Positions 25,328 to 33,959 of a stretch of 64,000 nt of DNA are shown one piece after another (positions within the stretch are counted from its first letter, which is position 1; every line of letters starts with the position of its first letter). The position numbers were made by a program, and so were the translations under genes. Source of the stretch: DATBLE01 sp963837265. GTDB taxonomy: Bacteria > Actinomycetota > Thermoleophilia > Gaiellales > Gaiellaceae. The notes beneath the pieces were generated by a model. That model was not told the DNA's origin. It saw only the letters and a list, made by a program, of their open reading frames with translations, and made no database searches. The stretch is from NCBI GenBank assembly GCA_963837265.1, contig CAWIMQ010000006.1, positions 124,001-188,000 of the forward strand, in the 5' to 3' direction.

Positions 25328-28300
25328 GTGCAGACCGAGCGAGCTGAGCTGACCGGAGCGGAGGCGGTGTTCCCCGCCTCGTTCGCGCAGCAGCGGATGT
25401 GGTTTCTGGAGCGGTTCGAGGGCGGCGCCGTCTACAACGTGCCCGTCGCGACGCGGTTGCGCGGCGCGCTCGACGTCGCTGCGCTCGAGAGCGCGCTGGG
25501 CGCGCTGGTCGAGCGCCACGAGTCGCTGCGCACGGTGTTCCCGCTCGTCGACGGCGTCCCGCATCAGCTGATCAAGCCCGTGCGGCGCTTCTCGCTGGAG
25601 GTTGTCGACGTGAGCGGCACGCCCGATGCCGAGGAGCGCGCCCTACAGATCGCCTCCGAGCAGGCCCGCGCCGGCTTCGACCTCGCCTCCGAGGAGCCCT
25701 TCCGCGTCGTCCTCGTCAAGCTCGGGGACGACGACCACTTGCTCTCGCTGACGCTGCACCACATCGTCGCCGACGCCTGGTCGATGGGCGTCCTCAGCCG
25801 GGAGCTCGGCGAGCTGTACGCGGGGTTGCACGCCGGCGAGCCCGTCGAGCTGCCCGAGCTGCCGATCCAGTACGCGGACTACGCCGTCTGGCAGCAACAG
25901 TGGATGGACGGCGGAGGCCTCGACGAGCAGCTCGACTACTGGCAGAGGCAGCTCGCCGGTGCGCCGCCGCTGCTCGAGCTCCCGACCGATCGCCCGCGGC
26001 CGTCCAGGCAGGGCTTCCGCGGGGCGACGGTGCGAGCGATGTTGCCGCGGGAGCTGCTGGACAAGGCGCGAGCGCTCGGGGAGCGCGAGAGCGCGACGAT
26101 GTTCATGACCCTGCTGGCGGCGTTCGCCGCACTCCTGTCTCGCTACAGCGGACAGGAGGACGTCGTCGTCGCCTCGCCGGTCGCGAACCGCAGCCGGACC
26201 GAGCTCGAGCGCGTGATCGGACTGTTCGTCAACACGCTCGTGCTGCGCATTGGGCTGGCGGGCGACCCGTCGTTCGGCGAGCTGCTGCGGCGCGTGCGCG
26301 AGATCGCGCTGGGGGCATTCTCGAACCAGGACCTGCCGTTCGAAAAGCTCGTGGAGAACCTGGCGCCGGAGCGGCACCTCAGCCACGCACCTGTGGCCCA
26401 GGTCATGTTCGTGGTCCAGAACGCCGGCGAGCGGCCGGCCGCCTTCCCGGGACTCGAGCAGGAGCGGGTCCTCACCGAGCGCGGCACGGCGAAGTTCGAT
26501 CTCACGTTCTTCGCGGCGGAGACTCACGAGGGACTGAGGCTCTCGCTGGAGTACTGCACGGACCTGTTCGAGGAATCGACCGCGCTGCGGATGCTCGAGC
26601 AATATCGCATCCTGCTCGAGGCCGCGCTGGCCGAGCCGGCACGGCCGATCAGCGAGCTTCGCCTGCTGACCGAAGCCGAGGAGCGCCTCGTGCTGGGCGA
26701 GTGGAACGAGACCGGCAGGAGCTATCCACCCGATCGCGAGCGACCGGTGCACGAGCTGTTTACCGAGCACTCGCGCAGGACTCCGGATGCCCCGGCCGTG
26801 GTGTCGGCGGGCGAGACGCTGACATATGCCGAGCTGGAGGCGCGAGCCAATCGACTCGCCCACCACCTCCGCGAGCTCGGCGTCGGGCCGGGAGCGGTCG
26901 TCGCGATCTGCGCCGAGCGATCGGTCGAGATGATGACGGCGGTGCTCGGGGTGCTGAAGGCGGGCGCAGCGTATGCACCGGTCGACCCGAACTACCCTGC
27001 GGAGCGGGTCGCGTTCATGCTCGCCGACACCGATGCCCCGGTCCTGCTGACCCAGGAGCGCCTGCTGGCCCGGCTGCCGGCTCGCAGCGCCCGGACGGTG
27101 TGCCTGGATGCCGGCTGGGACGAGATCTCCGCGCACGACGAGCGGCCGGTGGACGGAGGCGCGACGCTCGACGACCTCGCCTACGTGATCTACACGTCGG
27201 GCTCGACGGGGCGGCCAAAGGGCGTCGCGATGGCCCACCGGGCACTCGCAAACCTGCTCGCCTGGCAGCTGGAGAGCTGGGCGGAGTCGGCAGCGCCACC
27301 GGCCCGCACCCTCCAGTTCGCCTCGCTGAGCTTCGACGTGGCGTTCCAGGAGCTGTTCACGACCTGGTGCTCCGGCGGCACGCTCGTGCTGATCGGCGAC
27401 GAGCTGCGACGGGATCCGGAAGCCCTGCTCGCGTTCCTCGCCGAGCGGCGGGTGGAGCGGCTGTTCCTGCCGTTTGTCGCGCTGCACAACGTCTGCGAGG
27501 CTGCGGGATACCTCGGCGTCTCGCTGCCGGCGCTCCGCGAGGTGATCACCGCCGGCGAGCAGCTGAAGGCCACGGAGGCGGTCCGCGGTTTCTTCGCCGG
27601 GCATCCGGGCTGCACCCTCGTCAACCAGTACGGCCCGACCGAGAGCCACGTCGTAACCGCGTACACCCTCACCGGCCCCCCGGACGAGTGGCCGGCGCTT
27701 CCACCGATCGGAAGGCCGATCGCCAACGCCAAGGCCTACCTGCTCGACCGCCACCGGCAGCCGGTGCCGATCGGCGTGCCCGGGGAGCTGTGCATCGGCG
27801 GGGTGAGCCTCGCGCGCGGATACCTCGGCCGCCCCGAGCTGACCGACGAGCGCTTCATCGCCGATCCCTTCAGCCGTACGCCGGGGGCCCGTCTCTACCG
27901 GACCGGCGACCTCGCCCGCTACCGGCCAGACGGCGAGATCGAATACCTGGGTCGCACCGATCATCAGGTGAAGGTGCGCGGCTTCCGGGTCGAGCCGGGC
28001 GAGATCGAAGCGGCTCTACGCAAGCATCCCCCGGTACGCGAGGCGCTCGTGCTCGTCCGCGAGGACGACGGCGAGAGGCGCCTGGTCGCGTACCTGATCG
28101 GCGAGCCAGGGGCGGTCGCCGCCGACGAGCTGCGCGAGTTTCTGCGTCGCAGCCTGCCCGAGTACATGGTTCCGGCCGCGTTCGAGTTCCTCGACGTGTT
28201 TCCGCTGACACCCAACGGCAAGGTGGATCGCGCGCGGCTGGTCGGCATGCCGCTCTCAGGGGAGGAGCGCGAGCGCACGCTGACGCCGCCGCGCACGGAG

Positions 28301-29407
28301 ACCGAGGAGCGGCTCGCAGCGATCTGGAAGAAGGTCCTCGCCGTCGAGGAGATCGGCGTGCTCGACAACTTCTTCGAGCTCGGCGGACACTCGCTGATGG
28401 CCGTTCGCCTGTTTGCCGAGATCGAGCGCAAGCTCGGGGCGAGGCTGCCGCTCTCGGCGCTATTCGAGACCGCGACGATCGCCGGGCTGGCCGAGATCAT
28501 CGAGCTGGACCGCCGCGAGGAGATCTCGTGGCCCTCGCTCGTCCGGCTGCGCTCCGGCGCGGGGCAGCTGCCGTTCTTCCTCGTCGCCTGGGCGGGCGGC
28601 GACGTGCTTCCCTACCGCGACCTGGTCGAGAACCTGGGCCCGGACGTCCCGGTGTTCGGTCTCCGGCCCCCGGGCGCCGACCGCCGGGCGCAGCCGCTCG
28701 CAACGGTCGAGGAGCTGGCGGCCTACTACGTGGAAGAGGTCCGGCGGGTCCAGCCGCACGGTCCCTACCGGCTCGGCGGCTTCTGCTTCTCGGGGCTGGT
28801 CGCCTACGAGATGGCCCGGCAGCTCCAGGCGCAGGGAGAGACCACCTCGACGCTCGCGCTGATCGACGCGTACCCGTACCGGCCGCCGCGGCGGCCCGGG
28901 CTCTTCAAAGCCGCGCGAGTCCAGCTCCAGGGGTTCAAGGACGCGGACCGTGCCGGTCGCCGCCAGTGGATGCGCGACCGCATGACCGGGCTCTCGAGCC
29001 GTGTGCGAGACGCCGTCTACTTCAAGCTCGGGCCGCACCTGTACGAGCGGCTCGCCGCCCGCAACCTCCAGCACCTGATTCCCCGCCGTCCCGTGAACCT
29101 GGTACTGATCGCGAGCAACCTCGCGAGGCGGAGGTACGCGCCGGAGCCGCTGGACGTGCGAGTCGCGTTCTACCGCGCGCAGCGGGCGCCCGACTCGGCT
29201 CCGACTCCGTGGGACGGCCTCGCCACACGCGGCGTCGATCTCCGGCAGGTCGTGGCGCCGGACATCACCCACGCAGGCATGATGCGCGAGCCGCACGTGC
29301 AGATGCTCGCCGAGCAGCTGATGTGCGATCTGAACGGCGGCGCGCGCGGCGACGCGAGCAGCAACGGCTCTGGGCCGCACGGCACGCCTGCGAGCCCGGG
29401 CTCGTAG
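25328..29407 (+). CDS. NRPS termination module C-A-PCP-TE
   Basis: 1359 residues. The condensation domain spans about 10-440 with HHIVADA (His144 to Ala150; Ala replaces Gly of HHxxxDG). The adenylation domain (about 465-950) has A3 (YTSGSTGRPKGVAM), A5 (NQYGPTESHVV), A7 (YRTGDLARY) and A10 (NGKVDRARL). The carrier site is LGGHSLMAV, Ser1022. The thioesterase (about 1075-1340) has GGFCFSG with Cys1153 in the nucleophile position, LIDAYPY, and a late histidine in ITHAGMM. Pocket residues by eye D-V-Q-F-I-A-Q-V-V recall proline-type codes apart from Gln where those have His; this is weak evidence. GTG 25328 starts 18 bases after the preceding stop. It is expected to release the product of the second line. 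Confidence 0.93.
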   Translation: MQTERAELTGAEAVFPASFAQQRMWFLERFEGGAVYNVPVATRLRGALDVAALESALGALVERHESLRTVFPLVDGVPHQLIKPVRRFSLEVVDVSGTPDAEERALQIASEQARAGFDLASEEPFRVVLVKLGDDDHLLSLTLHHIVADAWSMGVLSRELGELYAGLHAGEPVELPELPIQYADYAVWQQQWMDGGGLDEQLDYWQRQLAGAPPLLELPTDRPRPSRQGFRGATVRAMLPRELLDKARALGERESATMFMTLLAAFAALLSRYSGQEDVVVASPVANRSRTELERVIGLFVNTLVLRIGLAGDPSFGELLRRVREIALGAFSNQDLPFEKLVENLAPERHLSHAPVAQVMFVVQNAGERPAAFPGLEQERVLTERGTAKFDLTFFAAETHEGLRLSLEYCTDLFEESTALRMLEQYRILLEAALAEPARPISELRLLTEAEERLVLGEWNETGRSYPPDRERPVHELFTEHSRRTPDAPAVVSAGETLTYAELEARANRLAHHLRELGVGPGAVVAICAERSVEMMTAVLGVLKAGAAYAPVDPNYPAERVAFMLADTDAPVLLTQERLLARLPARSARTVCLDAGWDEISAHDERPVDGGATLDDLAYVIYTSGSTGRPKGVAMAHRALANLLAWQLESWAESAAPPARTLQFASLSFDVAFQELFTTWCSGGTLVLIGDELRRDPEALLAFLAERRVERLFLPFVALHNVCEAAGYLGVSLPALREVITAGEQLKATEAVRGFFAGHPGCTLVNQYGPTESHVVTAYTLTGPPDEWPALPPIGRPIANAKAYLLDRHRQPVPIGVPGELCIGGVSLARGYLGRPELTDERFIADPFSRTPGARLYRTGDLARYRPDGEIEYLGRTDHQVKVRGFRVEPGEIEAALRKHPPVREALVLVREDDGERRLVAYLIGEPGAVAADELREFLRRSLPEYMVPAAFEFLDVFPLTPNGKVDRARLVGMPLSGEERERTLTPPRTETEERLAAIWKKVLAVEEIGVLDNFFELGGHSLMAVRLFAEIERKLGARLPLSALFETATIAGLAEIIELDRREEISWPSLVRLRSGAGQLPFFLVAWAGGDVLPYRDLVENLGPDVPVFGLRPPGADRRAQPLATVEELAAYYVEEVRRVQPHGPYRLGGFCFSGLVAYEMARQLQAQGETTSTLALIDAYPYRPPRRPGLFKAARVQLQGFKDADRAGRRQWMRDRMTGLSSRVRDAVYFKLGPHLYERLAARNLQHLIPRRPVNLVLIASNLARRRYAPEPLDVRVAFYRAQRAPDSAPTPWDGLATRGVDLRQVVAPDITHAGMMREPHVQMLAEQLMCDLNGGARGDASSNGSGPHGTPASPGS

Positions 29408-29442
29408 GCGGAGTCGCCGCCGCCGAGAGCGCGCCAGGCCCT

Positions 29443-29468
29443 GCACGACCGCGCCCTCGCGGTCGTGC
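29443..29468 (+). terminator. Hairpin ending the NRPS locus
   Basis: The perfect 11-base arms GCACGACCGCG (29443-29453) and CGCGGTCGTGC (29458-29468) enclose a CCCT loop, 35 bases after the last NRPS stop. There is no T-run, which is common for terminators in GC-rich actinobacteria. It separates the accessory locus from the housekeeping operon. Confidence 0.55.
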
Positions 29469-29520
29469 TCGGCCTCGCCTACTTGCTATCCTTCTCGGCA
29501 CCACATTTCACCGGCTTGGC

Positions 29521-29545
29521 GAAATGGGCGCGCGGCGCCCATTTC
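29521..29545 (+). promoter_or_regulatory. Perfect hairpin in the rimP leader
   Basis: The arms GAAATGGGCGC (29521-29531) and GCGCCCATTTC (29535-29545) with a three-base loop end six bases before the AGGAGG ribosome-binding site of rimP (29552-29557). A CATTTC at 29503-29508 could compete for the left arm. The position suggests a leader structure affecting expression of the nusA-infB operon, or a REP-like element. A TATCCT box at 29487-29492 is a possible -10 for this leader. Confidence 0.45.
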
Positions 29546-29562
29546 TTGTGTAGGAGGTCGTT

Positions 29563-30009
29563 TTGGCGCAGGTACACGACAGGGAGCGACAGCTGACGAG
29601 GGAGGTCTCGCTGACCGTGGAGCGAGGGCTCCCGGACGTCGAGGTCCTCGCCGTCGAGCTGTCGGGCCCGGAGCGGTTCACCGTCTACATCGACCACCCG
29701 GGCGGCGTCGACCATGCGCTCTGCGAGCGCGTCACCGACCTCCTCCGCGGCTACCTCGACCGCTACACGGTCGATGTCTCGTCCCCGGGCATCGAGCGGC
29801 CCCTGCGCACACCCGCCCACTTCCGTGGCGCCGTCGGCCGCAAGGTCGCGCTCCGGACGGAAACCGACATCCACGGCCGGAAGCGCTTTCGCGGCACGGT
29901 GGCCGCTGCCGACACGACCCAGCTGGCGCTCGACGTCGCCGACGGCGAGCGAGTCTCCATCCCGTTCGACTCGATCGTCCGGGGCAACCTAGTCGACGAA
30001 GGGCGGTGA
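29563..30009 (+). CDS. rimP: Ribosome maturation factor RimP
   Basis: A 148-residue member of the RimP (YhbC/DUF150) family, needed for late assembly of the 30S subunit. The N-terminal alpha/beta domain includes FTVYIDHPGGVDHALCERVT and the signature YTVDVSSPGIERPL. The C-terminal SH3-like domain includes RFRGTVAAADTTQLALDV and IPFDSIVRGNLV. The start codon is TTG at 29563, placed by a strong AGGAGG five bases upstream. It is first in the operon rimP-nusA-ylxR-infB, with four bases before nusA. Confidence 0.95.
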   Translation: MAQVHDRERQLTREVSLTVERGLPDVEVLAVELSGPERFTVYIDHPGGVDHALCERVTDLLRGYLDRYTVDVSSPGIERPLRTPAHFRGAVGRKVALRTETDIHGRKRFRGTVAAADTTQLALDVADGERVSIPFDSIVRGNLVDEGR

Positions 30010-30013
30010 CGCC

Positions 30014-31570
30014 GTGAGCAGAGAGATCATCGAGGCCGTCAGGGCGATCGAGCGTGAGAAGGGGATCGAGGAGGACACCCTCATCCACGCGCTCGAGGAC
30101 GCGCTCCTCGCCGCCTACAAGAAGACGGCGGGCGCGTCTCGCCACGCGACCGTCGAGCTCGACTCCGACTCGGGCGACTTCCGCGTGTACTCGATCGAGC
30201 TGCCGGCGGACATCGAGGAGCGGCTGATCGACGAGGCGCGGGAGCGTGCGATCAGCGAGCTGGAAGCGCAGGAGGAGGAGACCGGCGAGCACTCGCACGT
30301 CCTCGTCTCCGACGACGACCTCCAGATCGACTGGTCCGACGTCGACCCGGCGCTCGTCCGGCGCGCCGACGTCACCCCCGACGACTTCGGCCGCATCGCC
30401 GCGCAGACGGCCAAGCAGGTGATCCTCCAGCGGATCCGCGAAGCCGAGCGGCAGATGATGTACGACGAGTACATCGACCGGGTCGGCGAGGTCGTCACCG
30501 GGATCGTCCAGCAGGCCGGCGACCGCAACAACGTCCTGATCGAGCTCGGCCAGAACACCGAGGGCCTGCTTCCCAGGTCCGAGCAGGTCGACGGCGAGCG
30601 GTACGAGCAGGGGGGCCGCGTCAAGGCCGTGATCATCGAGGTCCGCTCGGGCACGAAGGGCCCGCAGATCATCCTGTCCCGACGCGACCCGGAGCTGATC
30701 CGCACGCTGTTCGAGCTCGAGGTGCCCGAGATCGCGGACGGTCTCGTCGAGATCAAGGGCGTCGCCCGCGAGCCCGGCTACCGGTCGAAGATCGCGGTCG
30801 AGTCGCACGCCCAGGGCGTCGACCCGGTCGGCGCCTGCGTCGGTCCTCGCGGCTCGCGCGTGCGGATGGTCGTCTCCGAGCTCCGCGGCGAGAAGATCGA
30901 CATCATCCCCTGGAACCCGGAGCCGGCGCGGTTCGTCGCCAAGGCTCTCTCGCCGGCGCGCGTCCGCGAGGTGTACATCGACGACGAGACCAGAGACGCG
31001 ACCGTCGTCGTTCCCGACGACCAGCTCGCGCTGGCGATCGGGAAGGAGGGCCTGAACGCCCGCCTGGCCGCGAGGCTGACCGGCTGGAAGGTGGACATCC
31101 AGTCCGACACCGAGTTCGCCCAGGCCGAGGCGGAGGCGGCCTTCGCCGGGGCAGACGGTGACGATTTCACCGGCCGCTGCGTCGCGATCCTCTCGACCGG
31201 CAAGCGCTGCCCCAACGCCGCCCTCCCCGGGTCGCGGTTCTGCGGCGTCGCCGCCCACCAGGAGCTCGCCACCCGCGAGGCCGCCGGCGAGGACCTCGGC
31301 GACCAGGTCGTCCAGATGGGCTCGGCGGACGCGGAGCCGGAGGAGGAAGGAGCAGAGGGGCTCGTCGAGGACGAGAATCAGGTGCGGACGTCGGAGGAGC
31401 CCTCCGGCGACGCGGAGCCGGAAGCGGCAGGCGCGCGGGCCGAGAACGTGGCTCCGGCCTCCGCTGAGACCGACGTCCTCGCAGGAGTCGAGGCCCCGGG
31501 CGGGACCGCCGGGCCGCTGTCGTCCGCCGAGCCGGCGAGGGCAGGAGAAGAGACTGCGCCCTCTGCGTGA
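30014..31570 (+). CDS. nusA: Transcription elongation/termination factor NusA with a C-terminal Cys/His extension
   Basis: 518 residues. The RNA-polymerase-binding N-terminal domain (1 to about 125) is followed by S1 (about 150-215, YEQGGRVKAVIIEV) and two KH domains to about residue 370 (GACVGPRGSRVRMVVSEL, LAIGKEGLNARLAARLTGW). NusA modulates pausing, termination and antitermination together with rRNA and ribosomal protein S10. After the KH domains lies an extra segment with Cys389, Cys399, Cys410 and His415 (spacing x9, x10, x4), which looks like a small zinc knuckle. An acidic, low-complexity tail of about 90 residues follows, not the helix-hairpin-helix acidic repeats of Proteobacteria. 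GTG 30014 is the start; the stop overlaps ylxR. Confidence 0.94.
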   Translation: MSREIIEAVRAIEREKGIEEDTLIHALEDALLAAYKKTAGASRHATVELDSDSGDFRVYSIELPADIEERLIDEARERAISELEAQEEETGEHSHVLVSDDDLQIDWSDVDPALVRRADVTPDDFGRIAAQTAKQVILQRIREAERQMMYDEYIDRVGEVVTGIVQQAGDRNNVLIELGQNTEGLLPRSEQVDGERYEQGGRVKAVIIEVRSGTKGPQIILSRRDPELIRTLFELEVPEIADGLVEIKGVAREPGYRSKIAVESHAQGVDPVGACVGPRGSRVRMVVSELRGEKIDIIPWNPEPARFVAKALSPARVREVYIDDETRDATVVVPDDQLALAIGKEGLNARLAARLTGWKVDIQSDTEFAQAEAEAAFAGADGDDFTGRCVAILSTGKRCPNAALPGSRFCGVAAHQELATREAAGEDLGDQVVQMGSADAEPEEEGAEGLVEDENQVRTSEEPSGDAEPEAAGARAENVAPASAETDVLAGVEAPGGTAGPLSSAEPARAGEETAPSA

Positions 31571-31818
31571 ACCAGCCCATCCGCACCTGCGCGGGCTGCG
31601 GTCGGAAGGCCCCGAAGTCTGCGCTGGTGCGATTCGGCGCGCGGGACGGCGCGCTCGTGTCGGGCCCGTCGGCCTCCGGGCGCGGCGTCTACACGTGCCG
31701 GCGGCTGGCCTGCTTCGAGCGGGCCGTCGTGAGCCGGGCGTTCGCGCGGGTGCTCAGGCAGCCCGTGCTCGTCGATCCGGCGCTGAGCGCGCTGTACTCG
31801 GCGCCCCCTCTAGACTGA
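31567..31818 (+). CDS. ylxR: YlxR family RNA-binding/nucleoid-associated protein (DUF448)
   Basis: An 83-residue small basic protein with the YlxR signature RTCAGCGRKAPKSALVRF at the N-terminus and GRGVYTCRRLACFERAV in the middle. Its standard position is between nusA and infB. In Bacillus the homologue acts as a nucleoid-associated regulator, and RNA binding has been proposed from the structure. GTG 31567 forms a GTGA overlap with the nusA stop. Length is normal. It ends six bases before infB. Confidence 0.93.
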   Translation: MNQPIRTCAGCGRKAPKSALVRFGARDGALVSGPSASGRGVYTCRRLACFERAVVSRAFARVLRQPVLVDPALSALYSAPPLD

Positions 31819-31824
31819 AGGCCG

Positions 31825-33786
31825 ATGGCTGACGGACCGAAGAGACCGATCCGGCCGCGCCAGGGCGGAAGCGCGGGACGGAGGCGCCGCGTCGTCATCG
31901 ACACCGGCGCCGCGCGCCCGCGCCCGGACGATCGTCGCGCGCGCGCGGAGCGCACGGCGGCGCCGAAGCAGCCGCGCGAGGTCGTCCAGCCGACCGGTCC
32001 GGTCAGTCTCGAGTCCGGTATCACCGTCCGGGACTTCTCGCAGGCGCTCGGAGTCGGGATGCAGGACATCATCAAGATCCTGATGGGCCTCGGCACGCTG
32101 AAGACGGCCACCCAGTCGCTCACCGACGACGAGGTCGAGCTGCTCGCCGCCGAGCTCAAGCGCAAGGTGACGATCAAGCACGCCGCCGAGGAGGAGCCCG
32201 AGCCCGAGGCGTTCGAGGACGACCCGGAGGACCTCTCCCCGCGCCCGCCGGTCGTGACGATCATGGGCCACGTCGACCACGGAAAGACGACGCTCCTCGA
32301 CGCCATCCGCGAGTCGTCCGTCGTCGAGACCGAGGCGGGCGGGATCACGCAGCACATCGGCGCGTACCAGGCCGACCACGGCGGACGCAGGATCACCTTC
32401 CTGGACACGCCCGGCCACGAGGCGTTCACCGCAATGCGCGCGCGGGGCGCGAAGGTCGCGGACATCGCCGTCCTCGTCGTCGCCGCAAACGACGGGGTGA
32501 TGCCGCAGACCCGCGAGTCGATCTCGCACGCGAGAGATGCAGCAATGCCGATCGTGGTCGCCGTGAACAAGGTCGACCTCGCCGATGCGAACACCGAGCG
32601 TGTCCGCACCGAGTTGACCTCGGAGGGGCTTCAGCCCGAGGAGTGGGGTGGATCGATTCAGTTCTCGGACGTCTCCGCCCGCGAGAAGCGGAACCTCGAC
32701 GACCTCCTGGAGAAGGTCCTGCTGGTCGCCGACGCCGAGCTCGAGCTGCAGGCGAATCCGAACGCCGAGGCATCGGGGCCGATCATCGAGTCGCGGCTCG
32801 ACGTCGGGCGTGGGCCGGTTGCGACGATGCTCGTCCATCGGGGGACGCTGCGCGTGGGCGATGCGATCGTCGCCGGCGACGCGCACGGCAAGGTGCGGGC
32901 GCTCCTCAACTACCGTGGCGAGAAGATCAAGGAGGCGCAGCCAGGCGACCCGGTCGAGATCATCGGGTTCGACCGGCCCCCGCCGGCCGGAGAGCTCGCC
33001 CGCGTCGTCGAGAACGAGCGCCATGCCCGCCAGCTCGCCCAGGTTCGCGGTGAGCGGCTGCGGCGCGAGCAACGGGCGGGCCAGGCCAAGCGCGGCGTCT
33101 CCCTCGAGACCCTGTTCTCGGAGATGCAGGCGGGAGCCCTGCGGGAGCTACGGCTCGTGCTGAAGGCGGACGTCCAGGGCTCGCTGGAGGCGGCGCTGAA
33201 CGAGCTGGCGAAGATCGAGCACTCCGAGGTCGGCGTGAACGTGATCCACAAGGACGTCGGCGGGATCACCGCGAACGACGTCAACCTCGCCGCCGCCTCG
33301 GACGCGCTCGTCGTCGGCTTCAGCGTCCGCCCGAACGCCGAGGCCCGGCAGCTCGCCGAACGCGAGGGAGTCGAGATCCGCACCTACCGGGTCATCTACC
33401 AGCTCACCGAGGACATCCAGCAGGCGCTGGTCGGAATGCTCGCGCCGGTGACACAGGAGGAGACGATCGGCGAGGCGGAGGTGCGCGCGCTCTTCCGCGT
33501 GTCCAGGCTCGGGACGATCGCGGGCTGCATGGTCACGAGCGGGGTCGTCCGCCGGGGCGCCCGCGTGCGCGTCGTCCGCGACGGGGCGGTCGTGGTCGAG
33601 ACCTCGGTCGCGCAGCTCCGGCGGTTCAAGGACGACGTTCGCGAGGTCCAGGAGGGATTCGAGTGCGGGATCCTCCTCGAGGGCTTCAACGACGTAAAGG
33701 AAGGCGACGTGCTCGAGGTCTACGAGGTCCGGGAGGTCGAGCGGACCGACCTCAGCGAGGCGGCGCCCGCCCGGCAGACCGCGTAG
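31825..33786 (+). CDS. infB: Translation initiation factor IF-2
   Basis: 653 residues. This GTPase delivers initiator tRNA to the 30S subunit and promotes subunit joining. A short basic N-terminal region and an IF2N-like segment (ITVRDFSQALGVGMQDIIKI) precede the G domain: G1 GHVDHGKT (148-155), G3 DTPGHEAF, G4 NKVD. Domains II, III (LVLKADVQGSLEAALNEL) and IV (GCMVTSGVVRRGARVRVVRD) follow. The N-terminus lacks the long repeat-rich extension of many actinobacterial IF-2 proteins, so it is among the compact forms. A GAAGG ribosome-binding site precedes ATG 31825, and a TAGACT box sits eight bases before the ATG. It is the last gene of the first operon half before the maltodextrin island. Confidence 0.96.
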   Translation: MADGPKRPIRPRQGGSAGRRRRVVIDTGAARPRPDDRRARAERTAAPKQPREVVQPTGPVSLESGITVRDFSQALGVGMQDIIKILMGLGTLKTATQSLTDDEVELLAAELKRKVTIKHAAEEEPEPEAFEDDPEDLSPRPPVVTIMGHVDHGKTTLLDAIRESSVVETEAGGITQHIGAYQADHGGRRITFLDTPGHEAFTAMRARGAKVADIAVLVVAANDGVMPQTRESISHARDAAMPIVVAVNKVDLADANTERVRTELTSEGLQPEEWGGSIQFSDVSAREKRNLDDLLEKVLLVADAELELQANPNAEASGPIIESRLDVGRGPVATMLVHRGTLRVGDAIVAGDAHGKVRALLNYRGEKIKEAQPGDPVEIIGFDRPPPAGELARVVENERHARQLAQVRGERLRREQRAGQAKRGVSLETLFSEMQAGALRELRLVLKADVQGSLEAALNELAKIEHSEVGVNVIHKDVGGITANDVNLAAASDALVVGFSVRPNAEARQLAEREGVEIRTYRVIYQLTEDIQQALVGMLAPVTQEETIGEAEVRALFRVSRLGTIAGCMVTSGVVRRGARVRVVRDGAVVVETSVAQLRRFKDDVREVQEGFECGILLEGFNDVKEGDVLEVYEVREVERTDLSEAAPARQTA

Positions 33787-33959
33787 AGGGCGAAGCCGAG
33801 GCGGGTTGCCGCCGCGGCCGTGCGGTCGCCCGCGAGGGCCCCGGAGATGAGCCTGCCCCTGGCGCCCCGGCCGGTAGGTGTCCGTTCCGGCCTGGTCGGT
33901 TCTCGTTGCGGTTGCCCCCAGCGTCTGACACCGGGGTGAAACGTTTGCGTAACAAGTAG
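33787..33959. other. Intergenic segment after infB without recognisable genes
   Basis: 173 GC-rich bases between infB and the transposase remnant. Only a weak pairing is seen (GGCCGG with CCGGCC across a 12-base loop, around 33878-33905), which could act as a terminator. No promoter is evident. Confidence 0.3.

Noticed and set aside
25399..29553. A 1384-codon frame on the plus strand overlapping the last NRPS gene
   Set aside because: It is the +2 shadow of the NRPS frame, very rich in Arg and Ala, without any motif.
29408..29562. Possible tRNA or riboswitch before rimP
   Set aside because: Two simple hairpins explain the pairing; no cloverleaf or conserved riboswitch core is visible.
33840..33910. 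Possible intrinsic terminator after infB
   Set aside because: The only pairing is a six-base stem with a long loop and no T-run; too weak to list as a terminator.
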